From the NCBI RefSeq assembly GCF_026239735.1, contig NZ_JAPIVT010000009.1:1-64000 (forward strand): 64,000 nt of DNA, in the 5' to 3' direction. Shown one piece after another: positions 26,670-36,239 of the stretch (within the stretch, counting starts at the first letter, position 1; every line of letters begins with the position of its first letter). The translations under genes and the position numbers were made by a program. The notes under the pieces are model-generated. The model was not told where the DNA came from and did no database searches. It saw only the letters and a program-made list of their open reading frames with translations. This DNA comes from Pedobacter sp. MC2016-05 (GTDB lineage Bacteria; Bacteroidota; Bacteroidia; Sphingobacteriales; Sphingobacteriaceae).

Positions 26670-29600
26670 ATGAAAGAAACAATACCTTTTTACAGGCAAC
26701 TAAAAACTGTTGCCTCAATTTTAGCAATTTCAATTGTTACAAACTTATTCTGCTCCGTAGAAAACGTATTCGCCCAAACTACGGTTCAGGGGACTGTTAC
26801 CGATAAAGATGGTGCAGGTGCTTTGCCGGGTACGACAGTTAGAGTTAAAGGTTCAGCTATTGCAACAACAACGAATGGTGAAGGAAAGTTTTCTATTGCT
26901 GTTCCACAATCTGGTACGCTTCAGTTTAACCTAATAGGATATGGCCAACTCGAGGTATTGGTTAATTCTAGAACAACAATAAATGTTCAATTGACATCTT
27001 CTCAAAAGGCACTAAATGATGTGGTTATTGTGGGTTATGGAACACAAAAGAAAATAAATTTAACAGGTGCCGTTGCAACCATAAACAGTGAGAAGCTAGA
27101 AAACAGACCAATGGTCAATCTTGCAGACGGACTTCAAGGTTTGCTCCCTGGACTAAATGTAAATCTTAATAATGGTCAGCCGGGTCAGGCAGCTTCATTC
27201 AACGTTCGTGGGAACGTAACCATCGGTGGAGGGTCAAGTTCTTCACCATTAATTTTAGTAGATGGGGTGGTGAGAGATCCTAATTTGATAGACCCTAATG
27301 ATGTCGCAAGTGTAACCGTATTAAAAGATGCGGCCTCATCTGCGATTTATGGTAGCCGGGCGGCAAATGGGGTTATCATAATCACAACTAAATCTGGTAA
27401 AAAGGGACAGACACAATTAGCTTATTCTGGAGCGTACACCGTTTCAAGACCAACGTTATTACCAGACTACGTAAACTCTGGAGACTATATCACAATGTTC
27501 AACAGTGCCCAAAGAACAGGCCAGGCAACAGGCGGGTACACATCAGGTGATCCTTTTACTGCACAGGATTCCACTTTTGCAGCGGCATATCGTGCTGATC
27601 CGGTAAATAATCCATCGGCTTATGTAGATCCTGGGAACCCACGTCGATATCGTTATGTTGGAAATACAGATTGGATTGATATTTTGTATCCCGGCTGGGC
27701 TCCTCAACAGCAGCACAACCTGTCATTATCTGGCGGTGAAAATAAAACGACTTATGTAGCAAGTTTAGGGTATTTCCGTCAGGAAGGCTTACAGAAGCCT
27801 GCAGATCAGATTTTCCAACGCTTTACTCCAAATTTGAAAATCACTTCTGATGTGACAAGCTGGCTAACCTTCGGCGCAAATTTATCACTTACCCATACGG
27901 ATAATAATCAGGGGGCCTTTACCCGAATTAATCAGGGTGGGTCTTGGATCAGTGGCGATTTACGTCCACTCATGCCGGTATATCATCCTGATGGGAATTT
28001 TTCCGGACAAGGTAATTACACCAACCCTATTGCCGTTTTGACTAATTCGGGTCGTGATATCGATTCTAAAAACGATTTTTTCGCTACTGGAAGAGTAATT
28101 ATACGACCTGCGAAAAACGTTACTATTAACTCCGACTACACCTGGAATAGTTTTACTTCATTCAGAAGAGCTAACCTTATTCCTTATAATGAATTTGGGG
28201 TCAACGGCGTTTTTCTAAATATATTCCCATGGACAAACCCTTCTCAGGTATCTGAAAATCGGCAAAACAACAATTATAATGCTTTTAACTTATATGCAAC
28301 TTACGAAAATACATTCGCAACTAAACATTACTTCAAAGCAACGGCTGGTTATAACCAGGAATATCAACACTACCAATTAAGTAATTCTTTAGCGAGAAAT
28401 CTAATTGATCCTACTTTACCTGCAATCGGTTTGAATAATGACACCCGACCAGTTGTTGGCGGAACAGAAACTCAATTTGCCTTGGTAGGTACGTTCTTTA
28501 GACTGAATTATATATTTAACAACCGCTATTTATTGGAGGTAAATGGCAGATATGATGGTACTTCACGCTTTCAGCCAAGCAGCCGCTATACTTTCTCGCC
28601 TTCAGTTTCTGCAGGGTGGAATATTTCGGAAGAAAGTTTTATGTCTTCAATCAAGAAGACATTTAACCTGTTAAAATTAAGGGCATCTTACGGCCAATTA
28701 CCTAATCAACTTACGTCTGGAGCTATATCTTCAGCAGCACAATACCCATATATTGCCACCCAGACCACCGGGACAGTAGGTTATCTTTTTGGCGGTCAAC
28801 CAGGTATCGTAGTCAATACACCAGGACTGATCAGTCCAAACTTCACCTGGGAAAAGGTCCAAACTCAAAACATCGGTGTTGATTTTGGATTGCTGAGTAA
28901 CCGTTTAACTGGAAGTTTCGACTACTTTATTAATAATACGAGAGATATGCTCGTACCTGGATTACAACTTCCATCAGTACTGGGAACTTCTGCGCCAGCA
29001 TCAAACTCTGCGGACTTAAAAACCAAGGGTTGGGAAGCGTCAATCACCTGGGCAGATAAAGCTATCGATAAAGAACTCTCTTATAGCGTAGGGTTTAATA
29101 TTTCTGATAGCTACAGTAGAATTACAAAATTTAAAAACAATCCAACCAATAACTTAGGAAATTTCATTGAGGGTGAGCGAATTAATGACATTTATGGTTT
29201 TGAAACCCTTGGGTTTTATCAAACAGATGCTGAAGCCGCTGCTGTGAATAATTCTCAATTGGCAGGTTACCGCTGGTTGGCAGGTGATGTAAAATATGCA
29301 GATTTAAACGGCGATGGTAAAATTGATTACGGAAACCAGACCATTTCTAATTCAGGGGACTATAAAAAAATAGGAAATTCTACTCCAAGGTACCGATTTG
29401 GGTTAAACATCAATTTGGCTTACAAAAACATCGATCTCACTGCTTTTGTGCAGGGTGTTATGAAACAGGATTATATGCCAAGTGATTATGTGTTCTATGC
29501 CTTTAAGGATGACGAATACAGTATTCCTTTCCAATATGCAACAGATTACTGGACGCCACAAAACCGTGACGCATACTTTGCAAGACCGAGATTTGCTGGT

Positions 29601-29855
29601 GGGGGTAATACGGTAAGTCAAACGAAATATATGCAGAATGCGGCATATGCGAGATTAAAGCAATTAACCTTAGGCTACACCTTTCCAAAGCTATTGACTG
29701 ATAAGATCAAGTTGCAACGCCTGAGGGTATATGCAACAGGTGCTAATCTATTTACCATTACGTCCCTTTATAAAGGCTACGACCCAGAGGTCTTGAGTTA
29801 TACAACCTATCCCCTAAACAGGTCAATCTCATTTGGTCTTCAAGTTACTTTATAA
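26670..29855 (+). CDS. SusC/RagA family TonB-linked outer-membrane protein
   Basis: A 1061-residue protein. Signal peptide (to about residue 36, NVFAQ), CarboxypepD_reg-like domain (about 38-112), the family linker VVIVGYGTQKKINLTGAV (about 118-135), plug domain (about 130-240, with LVDGVVRDPNLIDPNDVASVTVLKDAASSAIYGSRAANGVI), then a barrel ending SFGLQVTL. It imports oligomers together with the SusD protein encoded 17 bases downstream. There is no STN domain, so no FecR/sigma coupling is expected. No hydrolase accompanies the pair. The decayed phytase locus lies divergently upstream. The transported substrate cannot be told. Confidence 0.95.
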   Translation: MKETIPFYRQLKTVASILAISIVTNLFCSVENVFAQTTVQGTVTDKDGAGALPGTTVRVKGSAIATTTNGEGKFSIAVPQSGTLQFNLIGYGQLEVLVNSRTTINVQLTSSQKALNDVVIVGYGTQKKINLTGAVATINSEKLENRPMVNLADGLQGLLPGLNVNLNNGQPGQAASFNVRGNVTIGGGSSSSPLILVDGVVRDPNLIDPNDVASVTVLKDAASSAIYGSRAANGVIIITTKSGKKGQTQLAYSGAYTVSRPTLLPDYVNSGDYITMFNSAQRTGQATGGYTSGDPFTAQDSTFAAAYRADPVNNPSAYVDPGNPRRYRYVGNTDWIDILYPGWAPQQQHNLSLSGGENKTTYVASLGYFRQEGLQKPADQIFQRFTPNLKITSDVTSWLTFGANLSLTHTDNNQGAFTRINQGGSWISGDLRPLMPVYHPDGNFSGQGNYTNPIAVLTNSGRDIDSKNDFFATGRVIIRPAKNVTINSDYTWNSFTSFRRANLIPYNEFGVNGVFLNIFPWTNPSQVSENRQNNNYNAFNLYATYENTFATKHYFKATAGYNQEYQHYQLSNSLARNLIDPTLPAIGLNNDTRPVVGGTETQFALVGTFFRLNYIFNNRYLLEVNGRYDGTSRFQPSSRYTFSPSVSAGWNISEESFMSSIKKTFNLLKLRASYGQLPNQLTSGAISSAAQYPYIATQTTGTVGYLFGGQPGIVVNTPGLISPNFTWEKVQTQNIGVDFGLLSNRLTGSFDYFINNTRDMLVPGLQLPSVLGTSAPASNSADLKTKGWEASITWADKAIDKELSYSVGFNISDSYSRITKFKNNPTNNLGNFIEGERINDIYGFETLGFYQTDAEAAAVNNSQLAGYRWLAGDVKYADLNGDGKIDYGNQTISNSGDYKKIGNSTPRYRFGLNINLAYKNIDLTAFVQGVMKQDYMPSDYVFYAFKDDEYSIPFQYATDYWTPQNRDAYFARPRFAGGGNTVSQTKYMQNAAYARLKQLTLGYTFPKLLTDKIKLQRLRVYATGANLFTITSLYKGYDPEVLSYTTYPLNRSISFGLQVTL

Positions 29856-29872
29856 ACAACAAAAACATAAAA

Positions 29873-31528
29873 ATGAAAAAGTATAAATATATTTATCTGA
29901 TGATGGCAACTTTGCTTGTCTTTTCATCTTGTAAGAGAGATGAATTCCTAAACCGTATCCCATTGAGTGATATTAGTCCGGAGAACTTTTTTAAGAATGA
30001 AAATGATTTGCAGCTTTATTGCAATCAATACTACTCCTCTCTTCCAGTTCAGAATTTAGTCCGAGCTGATAATAATTCAGATGATAAAGCCAACAGCTCA
30101 ATCAATACATTGCTTAATGGAACGCTTAATGTAAATTCGGCGGCCAGTCTTTGGGATTTCTCACTCAATAGAAGATGTAATTTCTTTTTAGCTAACTATT
30201 CGAAGGCTGCTATACCTGAGGCTACCAAAAATATCTATGTTGGTGAAACACTTTTTTTTAGGTCTAATGATTTCTTTAATAAAGTGAAGGATTTCGGAGA
30301 TGTACCTTACATTAGCAAATATGTTACTGACACTACAACATCAGTGTTATTTGGTAGCCGCATGCCACATAAGCAAATCATGGATTCGGTATTGAGGGAT
30401 ATAAATTTCGCAATAGCAAGTTTACCCGTTGCGCCCTCAAATGGCCGTATCGGAAAATATGCTGCGCTTGCATTAAAAGCAAGAATCTGTCTTTGGGAAG
30501 GTACATGGCGCAAATATACGGGTGCAGGAAATGAGGAAGTCTATTTACGTCAGGCCGTTACTGCCGCAGAAGAAATCATGAATTCTGGACTCTATAGATT
30601 ATATAGCACTGGAAACCCTAGAACCGATTATTACAATCTATTCATTCAGGAAGAATTGCAAAACAATCCTGAAGCAATCCTTCCTATGAGGTATCTACCA
30701 ACCATACTGATGAATGGAGTTAGTCGATCAATAGGAGAAGCCAGTGATGGTTATTCAAAAGACTTTGTACGCTCATTCCTCTGCATCGATGGTCTCCCAA
30801 CCTCGCTCAGTCCGCTTTATAGGGGTGACAATTCTCTTGATGATGAAGTTCAAAATCGTGATCCAAGATTTCCGCAGCAAATTGCAACAAGAGGATTCGA
30901 CTTTCTAGCAGGCGATCTTATCACCTTGCCTCGGATAGGTACCTCAGTTACTTCAACGGGTTATCAACCAATCAAGGGAAGATCATCAAGTCTTGCCGCG
31001 TGGAATGCTAACCAATCTTCACTGGATTTTTTCATCTTTAGATATGCAGAAATATTATTGATAGAGGCTGAAGCAAAAGCAGAACTTGGAGAGGCAACAC
31101 AAACTGTAATTGATAATACGATAAACAAACTCCGAGCTCGGGTGGGTATGCCAAATTTGGTTATCTCAGCCCTAGTGAAAGATCCAAAATCTGTCTTCCC
31201 CACTCTTCCAGTACTATTGGATGAGATTCGCCGAGAAAGGAGAATAGAATTAGGCTCATCGGGTTTAAGACTTGACGATCTGCGAAGGTGGAGAGCTGGA
31301 ACACTCATTAATAATCCGGAAACTATCTTGGGAATGAAACTACTTCCTGCACTCAGAGCGCAGTACCCAGCTTCACAAGTAAATGGCATTGTGGTAAATG
31401 CAGATTTCTATATCCGAGTTTATCCTAACATTGCCGCAAGGACCTGGAACGACAAAAATTATTTATACCCAATACCGCAGACACAATTAAATTTGAACCC
31501 AAATTTAAAGCAAAACCCAGGATGGTAA
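29873..31528 (+). CDS. SusD/RagB family nutrient-binding lipoprotein
   Basis: A 551-residue lipoprotein (signal with lipobox VFSSC, Cys20). SusD-like N-terminal TPR region and C-terminal RagB/SusD domain: FRYAEILLIEAEAKAELGE near residue 390 and RRERRIELGSSGLRLDDLRRW near 455, ending LYPIPQTQLNLNPNLKQNPGW. It forms the lid of the SusC transporter on the outer membrane. It is followed by a strong terminator, so the transcription unit is SusC-SusD only. Confidence 0.95.
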   Translation: MKKYKYIYLMMATLLVFSSCKRDEFLNRIPLSDISPENFFKNENDLQLYCNQYYSSLPVQNLVRADNNSDDKANSSINTLLNGTLNVNSAASLWDFSLNRRCNFFLANYSKAAIPEATKNIYVGETLFFRSNDFFNKVKDFGDVPYISKYVTDTTTSVLFGSRMPHKQIMDSVLRDINFAIASLPVAPSNGRIGKYAALALKARICLWEGTWRKYTGAGNEEVYLRQAVTAAEEIMNSGLYRLYSTGNPRTDYYNLFIQEELQNNPEAILPMRYLPTILMNGVSRSIGEASDGYSKDFVRSFLCIDGLPTSLSPLYRGDNSLDDEVQNRDPRFPQQIATRGFDFLAGDLITLPRIGTSVTSTGYQPIKGRSSSLAAWNANQSSLDFFIFRYAEILLIEAEAKAELGEATQTVIDNTINKLRARVGMPNLVISALVKDPKSVFPTLPVLLDEIRRERRIELGSSGLRLDDLRRWRAGTLINNPETILGMKLLPALRAQYPASQVNGIVVNADFYIRVYPNIAARTWNDKNYLYPIPQTQLNLNPNLKQNPGW

Positions 31529-32020
31529 TTATAAACAATATGCATAAGTCTCCCGGAATTTATAACCATTGAGAACAATGGAGGTTTAGTTAGATTAGTT
31601 GGAACGCCGTTACCCCCGAGGGACGGCGTTTTTTATTAGAAGGTACATTCGATTGTCGAAGAACAACTTAGGAGAGATTAAAAGCATTCAGCCGTCATCG
31701 TTATTATTTAATGTACATCACTCCTACACCATGAAATCAGGCACATCGCCAATTTAAAAAATCCGATAGTAGTGATCTCATTAGCGTCAAGGGGCAGCAG
31801 CTTGGGATAGTCCGTTCGAAGAAAATTCAATTATTAAAGCGCATTGTTCTCATCTGTAGGTAAGTTCTGAAATGCGCTCAAATACTCGTGCGATGAAAAA
31901 TCTGCACCAATAGGGGTAGAAAAAAACCAGGTCATTAGTATCATATCCTTAACACCAACTCCGAAAAGCAAACTTGCTTAATTAAGTCTGCTGCTTGAAT
32001 TTCAATAACTGCTCAGTTGT
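31529..32020. other. Intergenic stretch with terminator and a possible coding relic
   Basis: After the terminator at 31603 no gene is seen. On the minus strand 31960-31770 reads in coding-like fashion (WFFSTPIGADFSSHEYLSAF) but is interrupted by stops. It may be a relic of a lost gene of unknown kind. Confidence 0.35.
31603..31635 (+). terminator. Strong terminator after SusD
   Basis: Perfect eight-base stem AACGCCGT/ACGGCGTT (31603-31610 with 31623-31630), 12-base loop, followed by TTTTATT. Confidence 0.85.
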
Positions 32021-32356
32021 CTACAGTAACCTTTCAGTTGTGACCGGTTTACCTATGATCGCATCTGCCAGGCAATCCATCTCACTGATTTCATGAAAAG
32101 AAAGTGCAGTAATTAAAATTACAGGAATATGTTTTGTGGTGACATCCTGTTTTATTTCATCACAAATGAGCCGTCCGTCTGCACCATCGAGACGAATATC
32201 CATCAAAATGATTGTCGGTTTAAAACTCTCCAGTGCTCCCTTAATTAAACACTCGGTATCAATCGATTTTCCCTGATATGCCTCTGCAAGAAACAACATT
32301 TCCAGTGATGATAACATTTGTGCGTCATCATCAATAATTAAAATACGCTTATCCAT
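32021..32356 (-). CDS. Receiver-only response regulator
   Basis: About 111 residues from MDKRILIIDDD (an upstream in-frame start at 32395 is not needed). Acidic pair Asp10/Asp11, phospho-acceptor Asp53 (IILMDIRLDG), Thr in LITALS, and Lys in IIGKPV. The usual last helix is short, ending TTERLL plus a few residues. There is no output domain. It is close to three other small regulatory genes but on the opposite strand to the next. Partner kinase unknown. Confidence 0.85.
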   Translation of the reverse strand: MDKRILIIDDDAQMLSSLEMLFLAEAYQGKSIDTECLIKGALESFKPTIILMDIRLDGADGRLICDEIKQDVTTKHIPVILITALSFHEISEMDCLADAIIGKPVTTERLL

Positions 32357-32557
32357 AATTGTAATTACATAGACTCGTCTAGGGAAATAAAACAACTTGT
32401 AATAATACTGTTAATTGCCTGCGAATTAGTACGCGATTTATATCCATTTTTTCCTAATTAAAAATTAAATTCACACATTTAACTGAAGATAAAACAGACA
32501 AATCGGTCTACATCTAAACCAGTTCTAAGACATTTACAAAAGAAAACAATTGTTACC

Positions 32558-32830
32558 ATGTCATCTAATTGTGAGGAAGATTTGAAAAAACTCATCTTAA
32601 AAAAATGTGGAATTGATACTGTCTCAGTCAGGGATTGCAGGATGATTTCTGAGAGAATTTTTGAACAGGATAAAAACTATCTGTCGGAAAGCACACTCAA
32701 AAGATTTTTCGGTTTTCTGGATCCCCCTTCATCATTTTCGCCATTTGTAAAAGATGCGCTATGCATATTTTTAGGCTATGGTAGTTTTCAACAATTTAAT
32801 AATGAATGGTCTAAACAACACAAATGCTGA
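32558..32830 (+). CDS. Small conserved Bacteroidota protein, HTH-like
   Basis: A 90-residue protein. The segment ERIFEQDKNYLSESTLKRFFGF, then FVKDALCIFLGYGSFQQFNNEW, is a motif that also forms the N-terminal domain of larger Bacteroidota regulators (SExTLKRxFGF ... LxxxLGYxSFxxF). It looks like a small helical domain, perhaps DNA-binding. Here it stands alone. I know of no function. It is convergent with the Crp-like gene. Confidence 0.65.
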   Translation: MSSNCEEDLKKLILKKCGIDTVSVRDCRMISERIFEQDKNYLSESTLKRFFGFLDPPSSFSPFVKDALCIFLGYGSFQQFNNEWSKQHKC

Positions 32831-32843
32831 AATCACATATTGA

Positions 32844-33458
32844 TTATATATTTTTTTTCGTTCTCCTCAATCGGCTTAGTGTTTCCTGCCTCATTACCAG
32901 ATAAGAAGATAAATATTTGTCCGGCACGCGGTCGAACAGGCCCGGATCCGTTTGCATCAGTCTTGAATATCGTAACATCGCTGTTGGGAGTCTGCTTAAA
33001 AGGTTGCGTTCAGTAGCCTCAGAATGATACCTCCAGATGAAATGATCATTGATTAAAGACATTTGTTTATGACGCTCCCTTAACAGATAAAGAAGAGAAA
33101 AAGGTAGCGCCAGCAGGCAACAATCCTCTAGCGCCTGATAAGTTAAAGCATAATCCGTGCGTGAAAAAATTTCCAGATTTGAGCTACCAATCAGCTGGTT
33201 TTCCTGACTGATCATTAGTGTTACATCTTTATCCTTCTCATGTATAAAGCCCCTGATTGCGCCAATATTGATAAATATCACATTGGATTTCAACATCTCA
33301 GTCGGCAGAAGCTCACCTTTGTACAATTTTACAGCTAGGCTGTTTTTGATGATTCGATTTCTCATCGTTTCGGGAATGTCGCAGATAACGGATAAAAATT
33401 CAAGAAATAACTCGGCCTTTTGGTAGCTGGTTTTCGATTTTCGTTTTAATGGGGACAT
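32844..33458 (-). CDS. Crp/Fnr family regulator, cyclic-nucleotide-binding type
   Basis: A 204-residue protein with a cNMP-binding-like beta-roll (about residues 45-130: YKGELLPTE, FINIGAIRGFIHEKDKDVTLMI, ALEDCCLLALPF) and a long dimer helix. The C-terminal HTH is short: PDKYLSSYLVMRQETLSRLRRTKK, typical of Bacteroidota Crp-like proteins with the recognition helix at the very end. The arginine of the classical cAMP phosphate cassette is not evident, so the ligand is uncertain. A small gene lies 28 bases upstream in the same direction. Confidence 0.8.
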   Translation of the reverse strand: MSPLKRKSKTSYQKAELFLEFLSVICDIPETMRNRIIKNSLAVKLYKGELLPTEMLKSNVIFINIGAIRGFIHEKDKDVTLMISQENQLIGSSNLEIFSRTDYALTYQALEDCCLLALPFSLLYLLRERHKQMSLINDHFIWRYHSEATERNLLSRLPTAMLRYSRLMQTDPGLFDRVPDKYLSSYLVMRQETLSRLRRTKKNI

Positions 33459-33486
33459 GGGATGTGTTCTTAAATGAACGTTAGGT

Positions 33487-33732
33487 TTATAAAAATCCTG
33501 ATGCTATGGAATGATCTGACTTTATCGCTTGGCGGGAAATAGAAAAAAACGTAATTGAGTATACCTCAAGCCCACGCGGGGTTAAATAGATATCAAACCA
33601 GATGGACTGCAGCAGTATCAATTGTGAGCTCACCAGATTGATTGGAAAATCAATCTCCTGATCATTGATATCAGTGATCGTAGCCTCCCCTGTGTCATGG
33701 TTTATTGAAGTGATTTTGCCTAGACGAAGCAT
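33487..33732 (-). CDS. Hypothetical small protein upstream of the Crp-like gene
   Basis: About 81 residues from MLRLGKITSINHDTGEATITD (an ATG seven codons earlier, 33753, is possible). The N-terminal half looks like a small beta-barrel of the cold-shock/OB kind (GKI..GEATITD.NDQEIDFPIN). The second half has no known motif. Similar small genes accompany Crp-like genes in related bacteria. Function unknown. Confidence 0.5.
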   Translation of the reverse strand: MLRLGKITSINHDTGEATITDINDQEIDFPINLVSSQLILLQSIWFDIYLTPRGLEVYSITFFSISRQAIKSDHSIASGFL

Positions 33733-33907
33733 GTTGATCGACTTAAAATTCAAATTTCTTACGCTATCGTACCCCAGGTATTTTTGTTTCTACCTTAAAG
33801 CCCCATTTATCCAAGCCATTTTTAATATCGGGGATTTTCATAAAGAGTTTCCAAAGCATGCCAATAGAGTAATTTTCTATCATCACTACGATTGGCATGA
33901 AGAAATA

Positions 33908-36190
33908 TCAATGTTTTAACCAAGTGGAAGGAATTGCAGCTGGCGAAGAATTATTAAAGCTGTATAACAATCTAAGTTTGTAACCCCCACCTCCTTCTTT
34001 AAAAATTAAATTAAAACGATGTCCTCCTTTTTTCAGTGCAACTTGTCCGTTTTTCTCAATTGAAGAATGCATTCCACCGTTGTCTACCACCAGGCGATCG
34101 GCAATGGACAGCACTCCGCTGTCATCACAGTCAAGATAAAAAGTGTAAACCCCATCTTGAGGAACATCGATTATTCCAGTAAAATCAATTTGAAATGTAG
34201 GTGCATCGACCGTTTTAGGGACTGAAATTGTTTTTATAATAAATGTACTGTCCACTTTTTTCCCGGCACCTGTGCTTAAGCTGTCCGGAAGAAATTTATA
34301 ATAGTCCCCTATCAGCCCGGCATGCTTACCCGAAACGGTCATAGCCTCGGCCATATCCTGTTTTTTAAAATTGATTTTATAAATCTCTCGTATTGCCGTA
34401 TCTCCTTGTGCAAATACCCCCAATGTTACAGCTGTATTATGATTAATTTTCAATTTCTCTGAGAGTTCATTACTTGTCATATTAGGAATTGAACCATTTA
34501 ATGTATACCTAAGCTTCATGTTATTAATTGGTTTATCAAAGTATAAACTATCTCTGTTCATAAAAACACGCTCAGTGATTACGTTTTCCAAGTCAGGTAA
34601 ACGGTATTTTACAGCCAATAGATCCAGCCTCGGGTAATGAGATAGCAACCGACGGCTAAAGGAATTAAAATCAAGGTGATGATGACTCCATAGATTTTCA
34701 GCAAGGGCTAAAGCTCTTGGAAAAACCATATATTCTGCCCGATTTTCACTCGGGACCATTTCTGTCCAGAGATTTGCCTGTGCACCATAAATATTGCGAA
34801 CACCACTTTCCGGATAATTTTTGGGTATTACTTTGAAATTATAGACATCGTATAATGAATTTTTATTTGGAAGGTAGTCAAAATACAAGGGCTCTCCTGG
34901 GGTCATAATTACACGATTTCCATTCTTTAGTGCAGCTAGAGGCGCAAGGGGAACCCAAGAACGCCAATACATAACCATCGCAGTTGTACTTATTCCCTCT
35001 TCTAGAATTTCGTCCCAACCAATAATTTTTTTTCCATTTGCAAGAAAAAATTTTTCCATCCTGTTTATAAAATAGCTTTGAAGACCAGCAGTATTCTTAA
35101 TGCCTTCACGTTTCATTAGCTCGGCGCATGCTTGATTAGTTTGCCAGCTAGCCCTATCAACCTCGTCTCCTCCGATGTGTATATATTGACTCGGGAAGAT
35201 CTCAAATATTTCCCTAAAAACATCCTCGGCAAAGTCATAGGTAGATTCGTTACACGGACATATCGGCGTAGTAAATAGCTTACCCCAATTTGAAGTTCCT
35301 GTGCAAGATAAATATGGATAAGCTTTTATTGCAGCCATCATATGCCCAGGCATATCTATTTCTGGAATAATTTCAATATGCCGCAATTTGGCATAGCTGA
35401 CAAGGTCAATCATTTGTGCCTGGGTATAAAAACCGCCATATTTTTTAACACCATCTTTTTTCACAATGAACCGCGGATCAATAGCCATATCTGGATTCTC
35501 TTTGGATTTGACTATGCAAGCAGAATCTTGATTATTAAATGTCCGCCATGCACCCTCACTGGTTAATTTAGGATACTTTTTTATTTCTATTCTCCAACCC
35601 TGATCATCTGTTAGGTGTAAATGGAGTTTATTGAATTTGTAAAGGGCCATCACATCAAGATATTTCTTTAAAAATTCTATGGTAAAAAAATGCCTGGACA
35701 CATCAAGGTGTAAACCACGGTAATCAAATACTGGAAGATCTGAAACCAAAACGCAGGGTATGGATAACGCCTTTAGTTTACCGGAGTCTACTTCAACTTG
35801 ATCACTGAACATCTGACGCAAGGTTTGTAAACCTCTGAAAACACCTGCTGGAGAACCTCCAGATAAAGACACAATATCTGTTGAAACCGCTAAGGCATAT
35901 TCCTCGTGCTTAAGTCTATGGTCAACAGCGATTTTGATAACATTGCTCTCCCCTGCTCCAAGCCCGAGTTTAGTCCCAATTCCATTTTCAATCAAGCCAT
36001 TTAGAAAACTACATTCCTGAGAGAGCTGATCTGAACGGTTTAACAATGTTGTTTTAGTGATTTTAAAATTTCCTTTTCTTAGGATCACTTTACTAGGATA
36101 TGGAATAACATTGAGAACGGGTTTTTCCTGAGAGACAACCGACAGTGTCGCCAGAAAGGTAATGACAGCGAAAGCTAATAATTGTTTCAT
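33908..36190 (-). CDS. GH20 beta-N-acetylhexosaminidase
   Basis: A 760-residue secreted enzyme. Signal peptide (about 1-20), GH20b N-terminal domain (about 25-150), catalytic GH20 barrel (about 155-500) with HLTDDQGWR and the catalytic Asp342-Glu343 pair in HIGGDEVD. Next comes a chitobiase-like C-terminal region (LRYTLNGSIP) and a PA14-like beta-sandwich (about 640-755, FTGIIDVPQDGVYTFYLDCDDSG). It removes terminal beta-linked GlcNAc or GalNAc by substrate assistance, in the periplasm or on the surface. It is last gene of the FucP-UxaA-SDR-GH35-GH20 operon, 49 bases after GH35. This context points to fucosylated N-acetyllactosamine-type glycans. Confidence 0.93.
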   Translation of the reverse strand: MKQLLAFAVITFLATLSVVSQEKPVLNVIPYPSKVILRKGNFKITKTTLLNRSDQLSQECSFLNGLIENGIGTKLGLGAGESNVIKIAVDHRLKHEEYALAVSTDIVSLSGGSPAGVFRGLQTLRQMFSDQVEVDSGKLKALSIPCVLVSDLPVFDYRGLHLDVSRHFFTIEFLKKYLDVMALYKFNKLHLHLTDDQGWRIEIKKYPKLTSEGAWRTFNNQDSACIVKSKENPDMAIDPRFIVKKDGVKKYGGFYTQAQMIDLVSYAKLRHIEIIPEIDMPGHMMAAIKAYPYLSCTGTSNWGKLFTTPICPCNESTYDFAEDVFREIFEIFPSQYIHIGGDEVDRASWQTNQACAELMKREGIKNTAGLQSYFINRMEKFFLANGKKIIGWDEILEEGISTTAMVMYWRSWVPLAPLAALKNGNRVIMTPGEPLYFDYLPNKNSLYDVYNFKVIPKNYPESGVRNIYGAQANLWTEMVPSENRAEYMVFPRALALAENLWSHHHLDFNSFSRRLLSHYPRLDLLAVKYRLPDLENVITERVFMNRDSLYFDKPINNMKLRYTLNGSIPNMTSNELSEKLKINHNTAVTLGVFAQGDTAIREIYKINFKKQDMAEAMTVSGKHAGLIGDYYKFLPDSLSTGAGKKVDSTFIIKTISVPKTVDAPTFQIDFTGIIDVPQDGVYTFYLDCDDSGVLSIADRLVVDNGGMHSSIEKNGQVALKKGGHRFNLIFKEGGGGYKLRLLYSFNNSSPAAIPSTWLKH

Positions 36191-36239
36191 GTAATTATGG
36201 ACGTTGTGTTTGCAAAGTAGAGAATGAAGACAATAGATA

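Noticed and set aside
31740..31985. Coding-like minus strand after the SusD terminator
   Set aside because: Interrupted by stops and without a recognisable family; kept only as a remark in the gap entry.
33665..33919. 84-codon plus frame opposite the small gene and GH20 end
   Set aside because: It runs antisense to better candidates and lacks domain features.
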